A stretch of 64,000 nucleotides of DNA from Glycomyces niveus (GTDB taxonomy: Bacteria > Actinomycetota > Actinomycetes > Mycobacteriales > Micromonosporaceae), in contig NZ_JAGFNP010000008.1 in assembly GCF_017592475.1 (NCBI RefSeq), forward strand, positions 124,001 through 188,000. The letters run 5' to 3'. This document shows, in pieces, positions 26,245 through 34,270 of the stretch (its first letter is position 1; the number at the start of each line of letters is the position of its first letter). The notes beneath the pieces were generated by a model. It had not been told where the DNA came from. It made no database searches and worked only from the letters and a program-made list of their open reading frames with translations. A program made the position numbers and the translations under genes.

Positions 26245-26574
26245 CTACGACGCCCCCGCCGCCGGGTCGAAGGCGCCGAAGTCGAAGTACACGGCGGCCT
26301 GGTCGTCGCCGCTGGTCATCTCGGCGAGGGCCTGGTCCAGGCCGTACAGGGTGCCGCGCAGGTACTGCAGGTTCCGCCACATCGCCGCATGGAACTCCAG
26401 GTACTGGCCGAGCGCGTTCTCCGCCGCGCCGGGGGCGGTCCCGAACGCGGGCGCCTTGCTGAGGGTCCCGGTCGCCAGGACCGGCAGCACCTCGTTCTCC
26501 AACTCCTCGATCAGCTCCACCAGGAACTGCCGGTACTCGCCGATCGACTCGGGGTCGAACACCCGATCCGCCAT
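26245..26574 (-). CDS. Small helical WXG100-like protein
   Basis: A 109-aa, mostly helical acidic protein with GGAGGG before its ATG. It contains a central break and a W (AMWRNLQYLRGTL), giving the helix-turn-helix plan of WXG100 proteins without a strict WXG. It starts 22 nt after the stop of the large tail-bearing protein, so the two are co-transcribed. It may be the heterodimer partner that brings the large protein to an ESX (type VII) machine. No ESX core genes lie in the window. Confidence 0.6.
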   Translation of the reverse strand: MADRVFDPESIGEYRQFLVELIEELENEVLPVLATGTLSKAPAFGTAPGAAENALGQYLEFHAAMWRNLQYLRGTLYGLDQALAEMTSGDDQAAVYFDFGAFDPAAGAS

Positions 26575-26596
26575 GGCCTTGCCCTCCGTCGCAGGT

Positions 26597-28129
26597 CTAG
26601 TTGTAGGGGTCCTCGTTGGGCTTCACATAGCCCCAGACGTTCCCGGTCTCGCGCCGCGCCAGGCTCTGCGGCTCTTCCTTCTCCTCGGGTTTCTTCTTGT
26701 CCGCATCCGAACGCTCCGAAGCCCTCCCGCCCCGGTTCGGCGCCCCGGCCTGGTTCGCCTGGAACAGGCCCCCGCCGCCGCCGCGCGCCGGGCTCGAAGC
26801 CGCGGTCGTCGCGGGCGTCGTCACCGCCGGGCCGAACAACCCCTGCGGCGCACCGCCACCGGTAGTCGGCACCATCGCCCCGCCCGGCGGCCGCCCGCCG
26901 GAGCCGAACGAGCCCCCGCCGGACCCGCCGCCGACACCGCCTCCGCCGCCGCTCGCCAGACCGCCCGAGACCTCCTCGTCGTCACCGGCCTCCTCGGCCT
27001 CCCACGGGTCGTCCTCGGCCTTGACCGTCCCGTCCCCGCCCGGGGGGACCGGGCTCGGATCCTGGGTCGTCTGCGGCGCGACCGGCGCGGCGGGCCGCTC
27101 CGCCTCCGGCACTGCCAAGTCCATATAGGATGCGCTGGCGCTGCTGGGATACGGCCGGTCCGCGCCGGTCGTCCGCACCGCCGCGAGCTCGGCGCTCTGC
27201 CCGTCGCGCTTCTCCGCGATCGACTCGTCGATCGCCGCCTGCCGCTCCACGTACGCCGCGATCTCGGCCGCCACCCGCTCGGCGAAGACCTCCTTCGCCT
27301 CCTCGCCCACGAGCGCCCGCACCTCCGACACGAGCGTCCCGAGCCCCGAAAGCTGCTGCCCCACACGCTCTTCGATGAAGTCCCGCACCTCGGTCGCCAG
27401 CCCCGCGTCGGCTCCCGCCAGCTCCAGTGCCTTCTCGGCCTCCTCGCACGTCATCGTGATGCAGTCCCCGTGCCACCACGCCGGCCGCACATGCAGCGCC
27501 ACCAGGCTCGACCACTCCCCCTCCGTGCCCACCAGCGGTGCGGGATAAGGGATCTCGCCCGAGTCCCCGCCCTGCAGGGTGTAGATCGCCGCCTCACGGC
27601 TGGCGAGTTCGCCCACGGTCGCCTCGATGTCGTCGAGGGCGCCCTCCACCAGCGTCCGCGCCTCACCCGCCTGCACCGCGAACGCGTCGAAGTCCTCCCC
27701 TGCCCAGCCCTCCGCCAGCAGCGCCAGCTTCGACTTGAACCGCTCCGGCCACGTCCCCAGCCGTGACCCCACCTCCTCGGTCCAACCGGACCGCAAGCGC
27801 TGCAACGAGAACGCGTCGGCATCCTCGGGCCGCACCGCCGTCACCGCCGCCCGGAAGTCCTCCTCGGTCGGGTACGCCATCCCTTCGCAGCGCGGCTTGA
27901 ACCGGTCCCGCTGCCCCTCCACCGGCACCGCCGAGGCCAGCTGCACCCACGCCTCCTCGGCCGGGTGCGCCACCGGATGCGGGCACGCCGCCGCCGAGCA
28001 CCCGGCCCGGTCCCCCGAGGTCAGCGCCGACGTGTCGCCGAACGCGATCGTGAACTCGAACGACGGCAGCTCCAGCGCACCGGTGTCAGCGGTCCAGTCC
28101 CCGCTTCCGGCGAAAAGCCCATCGGTCAT
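26597..28129 (-). CDS. Large ESX-like putative secretion substrate with Gly-rich region and VWG tail
   Basis: A 510-aa protein of unknown family. Residues 1-90 are globular and hold four cysteines. About 95-330 are long helices, including VQAGEARTLVEGALDDIEATV and a second bundle around 240-300. An acidic DDPW motif (Trp376) is followed by GGLASGGG, a Gly-rich stretch with Pro/Thr (390-475), and a basic KKKPEEKEEP segment. The end is GNVWGYVKPNEDPYN. The same PW, GGLASGGG and VWG order occurs in the divergent 388-aa protein at 28665. Start ATG 28129 has GGAGG upstream. Not a membrane protein; no Sec signal. Type VII export is my inference. Confidence 0.6.
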   Translation of the reverse strand: MTDGLFAGSGDWTADTGALELPSFEFTIAFGDTSALTSGDRAGCSAAACPHPVAHPAEEAWVQLASAVPVEGQRDRFKPRCEGMAYPTEEDFRAAVTAVRPEDADAFSLQRLRSGWTEEVGSRLGTWPERFKSKLALLAEGWAGEDFDAFAVQAGEARTLVEGALDDIEATVGELASREAAIYTLQGGDSGEIPYPAPLVGTEGEWSSLVALHVRPAWWHGDCITMTCEEAEKALELAGADAGLATEVRDFIEERVGQQLSGLGTLVSEVRALVGEEAKEVFAERVAAEIAAYVERQAAIDESIAEKRDGQSAELAAVRTTGADRPYPSSASASYMDLAVPEAERPAAPVAPQTTQDPSPVPPGGDGTVKAEDDPWEAEEAGDDEEVSGGLASGGGGGVGGGSGGGSFGSGGRPPGGAMVPTTGGGAPQGLFGPAVTTPATTAASSPARGGGGGLFQANQAGAPNRGGRASERSDADKKKPEEKEEPQSLARRETGNVWGYVKPNEDPYN

Positions 28130-28332
28130 CGGCGGCGCACCTCCTCACGTGGCGGCCCGCGCTCCGGGCCTCGATTGCGTCTGCGCCCCATGGAAAGCGC
28201 CGCCGTCACGAATCCGTCATGGGTTGATCAAGCGCGCGCCGGGACCGACCCGTGACGGGCCGCGCGACAGTACTTCCGACGCCGCCGGGCGTCCGCCCGC
28301 GAGGGCGTCGACACCTCGAGAAGGAGGAGCCC

Positions 28333-28656
28333 ATGACCGTGCACATGGACGTTGACGATGTGCGAACGGGCGGGACCGGCCTGCGCGGCCTGGCCCCCAA
28401 CAGCCAGGCCGCGTCGAGGCGGGTGGAGCGCCCGGCGGCGACCGCGGCCGAGCAGAACACCGGCTTCGCCACCGGCGAGGCGGGCCGCCGCTGGCAGGCC
28501 GCCCTCGCGGCCGTCGCCACCGGCGTCGAGCGCCGCCTCGCCTGGCAGGGCGACCAGGTCGTCGGGAGCGCCGACGACCTCGACGCGGCCGACCGGGAGA
28601 TGAGCTCCCGGTTCGGCGGCATCCAGAGCCAGCTCCCCACCACGCCGAAGCCTTAG
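28333..28656 (+). CDS. EspC-like/DUF2580-like small helical protein
   Basis: A 107-aa helical protein. It begins MTVHMDVDDVRTGGTGLRGL and ends with a helix containing SADDLDAADREM, like EspC-type ESX-associated proteins (about 100 aa, N-terminal Asp-rich strand then two helices). AAGGAGG precedes the ATG at 28333; the longer frame from 28252 lacks this. The 388-aa tail-bearing protein follows after 8 nt, so they form a pair mirroring the divergent pair on the other strand. Confidence 0.65.
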   Translation: MTVHMDVDDVRTGGTGLRGLAPNSQAASRRVERPAATAAEQNTGFATGEAGRRWQAALAAVATGVERRLAWQGDQVVGSADDLDAADREMSSRFGGIQSQLPTTPKP

Positions 28657-28664
28657 GAGGACCC

Positions 28665-29831
28665 ATGCCCAGCTACCAGGACGCGCTCTCGGCCCACCCC
28701 TCGGAGTTCCTCACGTACGCCTCCGAGATGACCGCCGCCGCAACGGATCTCGCGACCCAGCAGACCGACTACGGCGCCAAGGTCGCCGAAATCAACAGCC
28801 ACTGGCGCGACAGGGCGAACGACGCCTTCAACGGCGAGGTCGGCAACGTCAACGCCCACCTCACGCAGGTCATCGGCGAGGTCACCGCCACGGCCGGCAG
28901 CCTGGCCGGGACGGCCGGGCAGATGCTCCTCGAATGCACCGGTCTCAAAGCCGCCGACGCCGCGCTCAAAGCCGTCGGCTTCGACATCCAGCCCGCCCCG
29001 CTGGTGACCCTCGGCCCGGCGCAGCGCACCGCGATCGCCATGGCGGGCCCGTTCGGCCCGATCCTCGAAGCCGCGCTGCAGGCGCAGGCGGCCGCGGGCA
29101 CGATGGGCCTCCAGACCCTCACCTCCCTCATCAACGCCGCCGACGCGACGGCCGGAGCCGCCCTCAGCCAGGCCGCGGACCTCCTCAAGCCCTTGGACGA
29201 CAAGTCGACCGGCGGCAAGGACATGGAGCAGCTCAAGGCCGCCGACGACCACTCGTCCAGCGGCACTGCGGGAGCGAACGAAGAGGAGGCCTCCGAAGAG
29301 GAGGAAGAGAAGCAGGAAGAAGAAGAGGAAAAGCAGGAAGAACAGGCTGAGGAAGCACAGCAGGACCGGCAGCAGGAGCAGACCCAGCCGCAGGGCGAGC
29401 AGCCCGCCATGCCGGAGCACCCCTCCGGCATGGAGGACATGGCGCAGTCCGAGGTGCCCGAGATGGACAACCCTTGGGACGCTTCTGAACTCGAAGACCC
29501 TGACGACCTCGCCGGCGGCCTCGCCTCGGGCGGCGGCCTCGGAGGCGGCGGCATGGGCGGCGGCGCCGGAGGCCTGGGCTCGGGCCTGCCCGGAGGCGGC
29601 GCCCCGACAGGCGGCGGCATGGGCACCGGCACGATGCTCGGCGCCCCGGTCGGCACCCCCGCGGCGGCGGCCACGGGCGCCAAGCCCGCCGGCGGCGGCA
29701 TGATGGGCGCCGGCGGCGGCCGCGGCGCCGGAGGCAACCAGGACAACGAGGTCGAGCGCGAATCCTTCCTCACCGAAGATCCCGAAGACGACGTCTGGGG
29801 CATCGCCAAGGACGAGGAGACCTACTCCTAG
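28665..29831 (+). CDS. ESX-like putative secretion substrate with acidic coiled coil, Gly-rich region and VWG tail
   Basis: A 388-aa protein. Residues 1-110 form helices resembling a WXG domain (INSHWRDRANDAF, about 43-55). A hydrophobic helical region (110-180) follows. Residues 205-240 are a Glu/Gln-rich probable coiled coil. Then come DNPW (Trp271), GGLASGGG (284-291), a Gly/Met-rich stretch, and the final DDVWGIAKDEETYS. The tail is shared with the divergent 510-aa protein, although the N-terminal halves differ. It follows the EspC-like gene by 8 nt with AGGAGG before the ATG. Probably a type VII-exported wall or surface protein; target unknown. Confidence 0.65.
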   Translation: MPSYQDALSAHPSEFLTYASEMTAAATDLATQQTDYGAKVAEINSHWRDRANDAFNGEVGNVNAHLTQVIGEVTATAGSLAGTAGQMLLECTGLKAADAALKAVGFDIQPAPLVTLGPAQRTAIAMAGPFGPILEAALQAQAAAGTMGLQTLTSLINAADATAGAALSQAADLLKPLDDKSTGGKDMEQLKAADDHSSSGTAGANEEEASEEEEEKQEEEEEKQEEQAEEAQQDRQQEQTQPQGEQPAMPEHPSGMEDMAQSEVPEMDNPWDASELEDPDDLAGGLASGGGLGGGGMGGGAGGLGSGLPGGGAPTGGGMGTGTMLGAPVGTPAAAATGAKPAGGGMMGAGGGRGAGGNQDNEVERESFLTEDPEDDVWGIAKDEETYS

Positions 29832-29844
29832 ACTGCGCTCCGCG

Positions 29845-29894
29845 TGCGTCAACCGTAGTTGACGACTCGATGATCGTCAACTACGGTTGACGCA
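29845..29894. promoter_or_regulatory. Perfect 21-bp inverted repeat with two operators and symmetric promoter
   Basis: Arms 29845-29865 and 29874-29894 are exact reverse complements, 8 nt apart. Each arm contains a palindrome, GTCAACCGTAGTTGAC (29848-29863) and its mirror (29876-29891). On the plus strand -35 TTGACG (29859-29864) and -10 TACGGT (29882-29887) are 17 nt apart, putting the start at the A of the HTH gene's ATG. The symmetry creates the same promoter on the minus strand. Confidence 0.7.
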
Positions 29895-30109
29895 TGGCAG
29901 ACGACAAGCACACGGCGCTCGCGGAGGACGAACCCGACCCGCTGCGAGGCCTGCAGGCCGTGCGGCACATGCGCACCGAGGCCGAGCGGCTCGAATCGGT
30001 CATGGTCCGCCGCGCCCGCAACAACGGCGCGAGCTGGGCCCAGATCGCCACGGTCCTGGGGGTCTCCAAGCAGGCGGTCCACAAGAAGCACGGCGGCAAG
30101 GGTCGCTGA
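29894..30109 (+). CDS. Small helix-turn-helix DNA-binding protein (71 aa)
   Basis: A 71-aa protein with one recognisable domain: RRARNNGASWAQIATVLGVSKQAVHKK (residues 38-64), a helix-turn-helix with recognition helix SKQAVHKK. The N-terminal half is an acidic/helical dimer-like part. No Shine-Dalgarno is possible because the ATG overlaps the upstream palindrome; a leaderless transcript is likely. Autoregulation through the double GTCAAC-n4-GTTGAC operator is the obvious reading. A 17-bp terminator follows, so it is a single-gene unit. Its other targets are unknown; the neighbouring ESX-like genes are candidates. Confidence 0.85.
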   Translation: MADDKHTALAEDEPDPLRGLQAVRHMRTEAERLESVMVRRARNNGASWAQIATVLGVSKQAVHKKHGGKGR

Positions 30110-30114
30110 TCGAC

Positions 30115-30152
30115 GGTGAAGGCCGCACCCGTCCTCGGGTGCGGCCTTCACC
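30115..30152. terminator. Bidirectional terminator, HTH gene / alpha-beta hydrolase
   Basis: Perfect 17-bp stem GGTGAAGGCCGCACCCG with TCCT loop between convergent genes. Confidence 0.85.
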
Positions 30153-30158
30153 GCAAGG

Positions 30159-31622
30159 TCAATCCACGCTGGGGCAGCTGAGGCCGGCGGCCGGGACCTC
30201 GCGGTCGATGAAGTAGGCGTCGACCGCCTCGTCCACGCACGTGGACTTCAGACCGTAGACGGTGTGCCCCCAGCCCTCGTACGTCACGAGCGCCGCGCCG
30301 GTCTGCTCGGCGACGCTCTCCGACCACGGGTACACGGTCGCGTAGTCGTGGACGGTCCCGACGAGCACGATCGGCGGCGCGCCTTCGATGTCAAGCGGCG
30401 CTTGCGGGTTGGTCGCCTCGATGCCGGAGCCCGAGCACATGAGCGGCAAGCCCGCGTAGGGGCTCCACTCGGTGACGGGGTGCTCCTCGGCGAGGCGGTC
30501 CATCATCGCGTCCCACTCGTCGAACTCTTCGATGCGGAAGTCCCAGTCCTGGCAGAACATGGCCATCTCCGGGAACTGCCGTACGGCAGCCGCCTCGGTC
30601 ACGGCCTTGTGCGACTCGGTGGAGACCGAGGTCCCCTCCCGCATCGCCTGCAGCCCTGCGGCGAGCTGCGTCCACGCCCTCGGCTGGTTGGCGGCGAACG
30701 CGAAGCGCGTGAGCCCGAAGAAGTCGAGCGGCGCACCGCTCTGCGGGTCGGTCAGCTCCCCGGCCCGCGCCCGCTCCTGCAGGTCCTTGTAGACCGCGAT
30801 GGTGCCCGCGCCGTGCAGGGCGCAGTCCTCAGTGGCGTCGCACCACTGCGCGAACTCGGTGAAGTTCCGTTCGAACCCGGCGGTGTCGGCACTGATGAAC
30901 TCCCACATCGTCTCCTGGCTGTGGTCCTGGTTCCCGTCGAGGACCATCGTGCGGACGTGCTGCGGGTACGCCTCGGCGTACTGCTGGCCCATCAGGGTGC
31001 CGTAGGAGAACCCGAGGTAGTTGAGGTCGCCTTCGCCGATCGCGCGCCGGATGCGCTCGATGTCCTCGACGACGTGCAGGTTGTCGGCGTGGTCGAAGAG
31101 CGGCCCGGTGAGCTCGCGGCAGGACTCGGCGGTCGCCTCGCTGAGCGCCAGGTGCTCCTCGAAGCCCGCCTCGGTCGTGGGTACGGGGTGGGTCTCGAAC
31201 GCCGCGACGAGCTCGGCGCTGCAGTCGATGGGCGTACTGCCCCCGACGCCGCGCGGGTCGAACCCGATGAGGTCGAACCGCTCGGCGGCGTCCTCCGCGA
31301 GCGCGTACTCGCCGTTGATCACATCCTGCACCCCGGACCCGCCGGGCCCGCCCGGGTCCATGAGGATCGACCCGATCCGCTCCTCCGGGTTCGTGGCGGG
31401 GCGCCGCGCCAGCGCGATCTCGATCTTCTCCCCGCGCGGGCGTTCGTAGTCGAGCGGCACTTCGACGGTGGCGCAGTCGAACTCGGGCGCGCCCTCGCAC
31501 GGCCGCCAATCGATGGACCCCCGACCGCCCCCGCCCCCGGCGAACGCCGCGGCGGGAACGAGCGCGAGAACGCAAACCGCCGCGGTACCCGCGGCAATGA
31601 GAAATCTGTTGATACTTCGCAT
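30159..31622 (-). CDS. Secreted alpha/beta hydrolase, tripeptidyl-aminopeptidase (TAP) type
   Basis: A 487-aa exported hydrolase. The signal peptide covers residues 1-28 (AAAFAG). Core motifs: MDPGGPGGSG oxyanion loop (about 75-84), GFDPRGVG, nucleophile Ser in GFSYGT (about 190), acid in VGTVHDYATVYP and catalytic His in GWGHTVYG. The C-terminal TAP-like domain ends with two cysteines. Relatives (SlpD/SlpE, Tap) remove N-terminal tripeptides or short peptides. ATG 31622 lies 7 nt after TAGCTT (31635-31630) and lacks a ribosome site, suggesting a leaderless mRNA. Confidence 0.92.
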   Translation of the reverse strand: MRSINRFLIAAGTAAVCVLALVPAAAFAGGGGGRGSIDWRPCEGAPEFDCATVEVPLDYERPRGEKIEIALARRPATNPEERIGSILMDPGGPGGSGVQDVINGEYALAEDAAERFDLIGFDPRGVGGSTPIDCSAELVAAFETHPVPTTEAGFEEHLALSEATAESCRELTGPLFDHADNLHVVEDIERIRRAIGEGDLNYLGFSYGTLMGQQYAEAYPQHVRTMVLDGNQDHSQETMWEFISADTAGFERNFTEFAQWCDATEDCALHGAGTIAVYKDLQERARAGELTDPQSGAPLDFFGLTRFAFAANQPRAWTQLAAGLQAMREGTSVSTESHKAVTEAAAVRQFPEMAMFCQDWDFRIEEFDEWDAMMDRLAEEHPVTEWSPYAGLPLMCSGSGIEATNPQAPLDIEGAPPIVLVGTVHDYATVYPWSESVAEQTGAALVTYEGWGHTVYGLKSTCVDEAVDAYFIDREVPAAGLSCPSVD

Positions 31623-31714
31623 ACCACGGAAGCTATGCCGGATCGCTCCCGAAAACACTCCCGCCAGCACCCCCAAACCCGGTGGGGCACACGGTAAAAC
31701 CCGAGGCAGAGCGG

Positions 31715-32419
31715 CTAGTGCGCAGGGGTGCCGAATCGGTCTGCCAGGAGGGGGCCGGCGACCCGGAGGCTTTCGGTGCGCGTCAGGTGGATGCGGGCTT
31801 CGTCGGCGATGGGGCCGCCCGCGGCGATCGAGGCGCCGGTGGCGGTGAGGTCGGCGAAGGTGGTGGCGGGGCCGAAGAGCGCGCCGGTTCGGAGGGGCAT
31901 CCACACGAGGGCCGCGATGTCCGGGTCTTCGGGGGCGAAGGCGGTCGGTTCCTCGATGAACTCGGCGAGGAACATGCAGAAGTAGGTGTAGGGGCCGGAC
32001 GGGAGGTCCGGGCGGTAGGGCGTGGTCGGGTCGGGGTTCGGGACGCGGTGCACGATGAACGGCGCGGGGGCGTCGTCGGTGCGGGATTCGCGCAGCTCGT
32101 CGGTTTCGATGTCGTGCAGGAAGGTCCGGTCAGCGGGCACGAGCCGGACCGGCATCCCGAGCTCTTCGCGGGCCTCCCGGAGCGCGCACTCCCACGGGTC
32201 CTCGCCGGGCTCCTGGCCGCCGCCGACCCCGCCGACGTACCAGTCGGTGCCGGTGGCGTCCACGGCGTCGACTCCGTCGGCGGCGAACGTGGTGAGCACC
32301 TTGCCGTCGCGCATCAGAAGGACGCCCGCGCAGAACGGCCGCCCGGCCGTCAACCGCCGGAACTGGACCGCACCGGAGTCGGCCGCCCACAGTCGCGTCT
32401 CGCTCGATTCGGTGTCCAT
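31715..32419 (-). CDS. NUDIX hydrolase
   Basis: A 234-aa protein. The NUDIX box GGGQEPGEDPWECALREAREELG (about residues 65-87) has the full G-x5-E-x7-REUxEExGU form needed to bind Mg and cut nucleoside-diphosphate-linked compounds. A C-terminal extension of about 90 residues is of unknown role. GGGAGG precedes ATG 32419. Substrate unknown. Confidence 0.92.
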   Translation of the reverse strand: MDTESSETRLWAADSGAVQFRRLTAGRPFCAGVLLMRDGKVLTTFAADGVDAVDATGTDWYVGGVGGGQEPGEDPWECALREAREELGMPVRLVPADRTFLHDIETDELRESRTDDAPAPFIVHRVPNPDPTTPYRPDLPSGPYTYFCMFLAEFIEEPTAFAPEDPDIAALVWMPLRTGALFGPATTFADLTATGASIAAGGPIADEARIHLTRTESLRVAGPLLADRFGTPAH

Positions 32420-32485
32420 CGCGTTGCCTCCCTTAGTGAACCCCGACAGTACGCGACCAGGAGAGAATCCGCTCCGCGCTTGGAG

Positions 32486-33091
32486 TCAGTCGCCGCCGAT
32501 GCGTTCGAGCCAGGGGTGGTCGCCGTAGGCGGTGGTGATCGCCTCGTGGAGCCATTGGCGCTGTTCGGTATCGAGCAGGGGGAGGACCTTCTCGAAGTCC
32601 TGCTCGTCCTTCGGGCGGCGGCCTTTGGCCTTGTAGAGGAGTTGGATCTCGGGCCGCAGGTAGGGGATGCCGTCGGCGTTCACGCGGCCGATGTCCGTGA
32701 TGGGCCGCCGGATGCGCGGATGGTGGCGGGAGACCCATTCGGGGCCTTCGGATTCGTCGAGCATGAACTGGAACCGCCAGGGGGAGTCCGCGGCCGGGCG
32801 GCACCAGATGTCGTGGACTGCGGCGGGGAGCACTTCGCCGGGTGCCCAGGGGCGCAAGGTGCCCGGGGGATCGGCGGCCCACAGCTCCCAGTCGGGGAGC
32901 GCCCGCTGGGCTTCCAGGTGGTCGCGGTGCAGCATCAGGATGTCGACGTCGCCGTGTTCGCGGAAGGGCGTGCCGACCGCGTACTCGATCGCGTAGCCGC
33001 CGGCGACCCACCACGGCGCGTCGACGCCTGCGAGCAGGTCCCGGACTGCTTCGGGGAGGGCGGGGTCCCACGGGCCCAGATCTGCTGTCAT
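32486..33091 (-). CDS. Nucleotidyltransferase, aminoglycoside 2''-adenylyltransferase-like
   Basis: A 201-aa protein. WWVAGGYAIEYAVGTPFREHGDVDILM (about 26-52) gives the nucleotidyltransferase G[GS]...DxD pattern, followed by the family stretch PYLRPEIQLLYKAKGRRPKDEQDFEKVLPLL near 155-185. This is the PF10706-type group that includes aminoglycoside adenylyltransferases but also many uncharacterised proteins. Start ATG 33091 has GAGGATGGG upstream; the frame is open to 33172. Resistance function is possible, not shown. Confidence 0.82.
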   Translation of the reverse strand: MTADLGPWDPALPEAVRDLLAGVDAPWWVAGGYAIEYAVGTPFREHGDVDILMLHRDHLEAQRALPDWELWAADPPGTLRPWAPGEVLPAAVHDIWCRPAADSPWRFQFMLDESEGPEWVSRHHPRIRRPITDIGRVNADGIPYLRPEIQLLYKAKGRRPKDEQDFEKVLPLLDTEQRQWLHEAITTAYGDHPWLERIGGD

Positions 33092-33181
33092 GGGCCCATC
33101 CTCGCGTGCGGGAGCCATGGGGCGCGAGCGGTTTACGGAGGGCCGCATGGCTCCCGGGTTCGTGCCAACCACGACACACCT

Positions 33182-33217
33182 ATTGATTTTCGATAGGAAC
33201 CGATCGATAATCGATAT
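33182..33217 (+). promoter_or_regulatory. Promoter/operator of the DUF2975-XRE pair
   Basis: -35 TTGATT (33184-33189) and -10 GATAAT (33206-33211), 16 nt apart. Two similar palindromic sites, ATTGATTTTCGAT (33182-33194) and ATCGATAATCGAT (33203-33215), cover both boxes. The ATG follows the -10 by 6 nt, so the mRNA is probably leaderless. The XRE protein of the pair is the likely ligand. Confidence 0.6.
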
Positions 33218-33700
33218 ATGAACAAGCTCTTCACCATCGCTCTCCGCGCAGCCCTCGCCGCGACCTTCCTGTTCAGCCTCTTCGGTCAGATCCTCGTCAT
33301 CCCGAACTCAGTCGTAGACGAGCTGCGGCGATACCTTCCCCCGCAGTTGGTCGTGGCATACGCGACGCTCGGCATCCTCGGCGTCGTCTGCATCCAGGTC
33401 GCGATGGGCGCGGTCTGGAAACTCCTGGCCATGGTCGAACAGGACGCGATCTTCACGCCGAACGCCTTCCGCTGGATCGACGCCATCATCGGCGCCTCGG
33501 TCGCGGCCGCGCTGCTGTCGTTCGCCGTCGCCGTGCACCTGATGTTCATCAACATGGACGAGATGGCCTTCCTCGGCGCGTGGCTCCTGGCCGTCGCCTG
33601 CGGCGTGGCGGGCGCGTGCCTGGCCATGCTCATGACGATCATGCGCGGCCTCCTCCGCAAGGCCACCGACCTCGAATCCGAGATGGCCGAGGTCGTCTGA
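33218..33700 (+). CDS. DUF2975 family membrane protein
   Basis: A 160-aa protein with four membrane helices (about 8-28, 48-70, 90-112, 122-146) and the DUF2975 pattern. An EQDAIFTPNAFRWI loop follows helix 2. The family is usually followed by a small Cro/CI-type regulator, as here: the stop TGA overlaps the ATG of the XRE gene. Such pairs are thought to sense membrane or stress signals, but the role is not established. Confidence 0.88.
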   Translation: MNKLFTIALRAALAATFLFSLFGQILVIPNSVVDELRRYLPPQLVVAYATLGILGVVCIQVAMGAVWKLLAMVEQDAIFTPNAFRWIDAIIGASVAAALLSFAVAVHLMFINMDEMAFLGAWLLAVACGVAGACLAMLMTIMRGLLRKATDLESEMAEVV

Positions 33701-33915
33701 TGCCGATCATCGTCGACCTCGACGTGCTGCTGGCCGAACGCGGCATGTCGGTAGGCGAGTTCGCGGCGGCCGTGGGCATCACCCCCGCCAACGTCGCGGT
33801 CCTCAAGAACGGCAGGGCCAAAGCGGTCCGCTTCACCACCCTCGAGGCGATCTGCCGCGTCCTCGAATGCCAGCCCGGGGACGTCCTCCGCTGGGTCCCC
33901 GACGGGAAGTCCTGA
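33700..33915 (+). CDS. XRE/Cro-CI family regulator (YozG type, 71 aa)
   Basis: A 71-aa helix-turn-helix protein: LLAERGMSVGEFAAAVGITPANVAVLKNGRAKAVRFTTL spans the five-helix Cro fold, and the C-terminal CRVLECQPGDVLRW is the signature of the YozG/DUF2975-linked group. Coupled to the membrane gene by TGATG overlap. Probably binds the ATCGAT-type palindromes upstream of the pair. Confidence 0.9.
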   Translation: MPIIVDLDVLLAERGMSVGEFAAAVGITPANVAVLKNGRAKAVRFTTLEAICRVLECQPGDVLRWVPDGKS

Positions 33916-33927
33916 CCCGCGGGGATC

Positions 33928-34227
33928 ATGGACGCCATGACCCCCATCGAACTGTGCTGCCTCCTCCGGGCCCGGCCCGGCGCCGAGCAGGCCATGACCG
34001 CCTACGAGGACAAGGTGACCGCGCTCGTCCCCGAACACGGGGGCGAGCTGCTGTCGCGCGTGGTCGGCGACGGCGCGGACGGCAGCCCGCACGAAGTCCA
34101 CGTCTACCGCTTCCCCGACCAGGCCGCGATCGACGCGTACATGGCCGACCCCCGCCGCCTCGCCCTCGCCGCCGAACGCGACCGCACCGTCGCGAGCACG
34201 GTCCTCTTCCCCGTCCGCGTCGCCTGA
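33928..34227 (+). CDS. DUF1330-like ferredoxin-fold protein
   Basis: A 99-aa protein with alpha-beta ferredoxin-like pattern: IELCCLLRARPGAEQAMTAYEDKV, then HEVHVYRFPDQAAIDAYMADPRR, as in DUF1330 and small monooxygenase-like proteins. ATG 33928 is used; ATG 33937 is also possible and neither has a strong ribosome site. It begins 12 nt after the XRE gene and may be read with it. No enzyme function can be assigned. Confidence 0.75.
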   Translation: MDAMTPIELCCLLRARPGAEQAMTAYEDKVTALVPEHGGELLSRVVGDGADGSPHEVHVYRFPDQAAIDAYMADPRRLALAAERDRTVASTVLFPVRVA

Positions 34228-34235
34228 CACCACAA

Positions 34236-34259
34236 GGCCCGGCGCAAGCGCGCCGGGCC
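34236..34259. terminator. Bidirectional terminator
   Basis: A 10-bp stem GGCCCGGCGC / GCGCCGGGCC with AAGC loop between convergent genes. Confidence 0.75.
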
Positions 34260-34270
34260 ACCCTTGCGGC

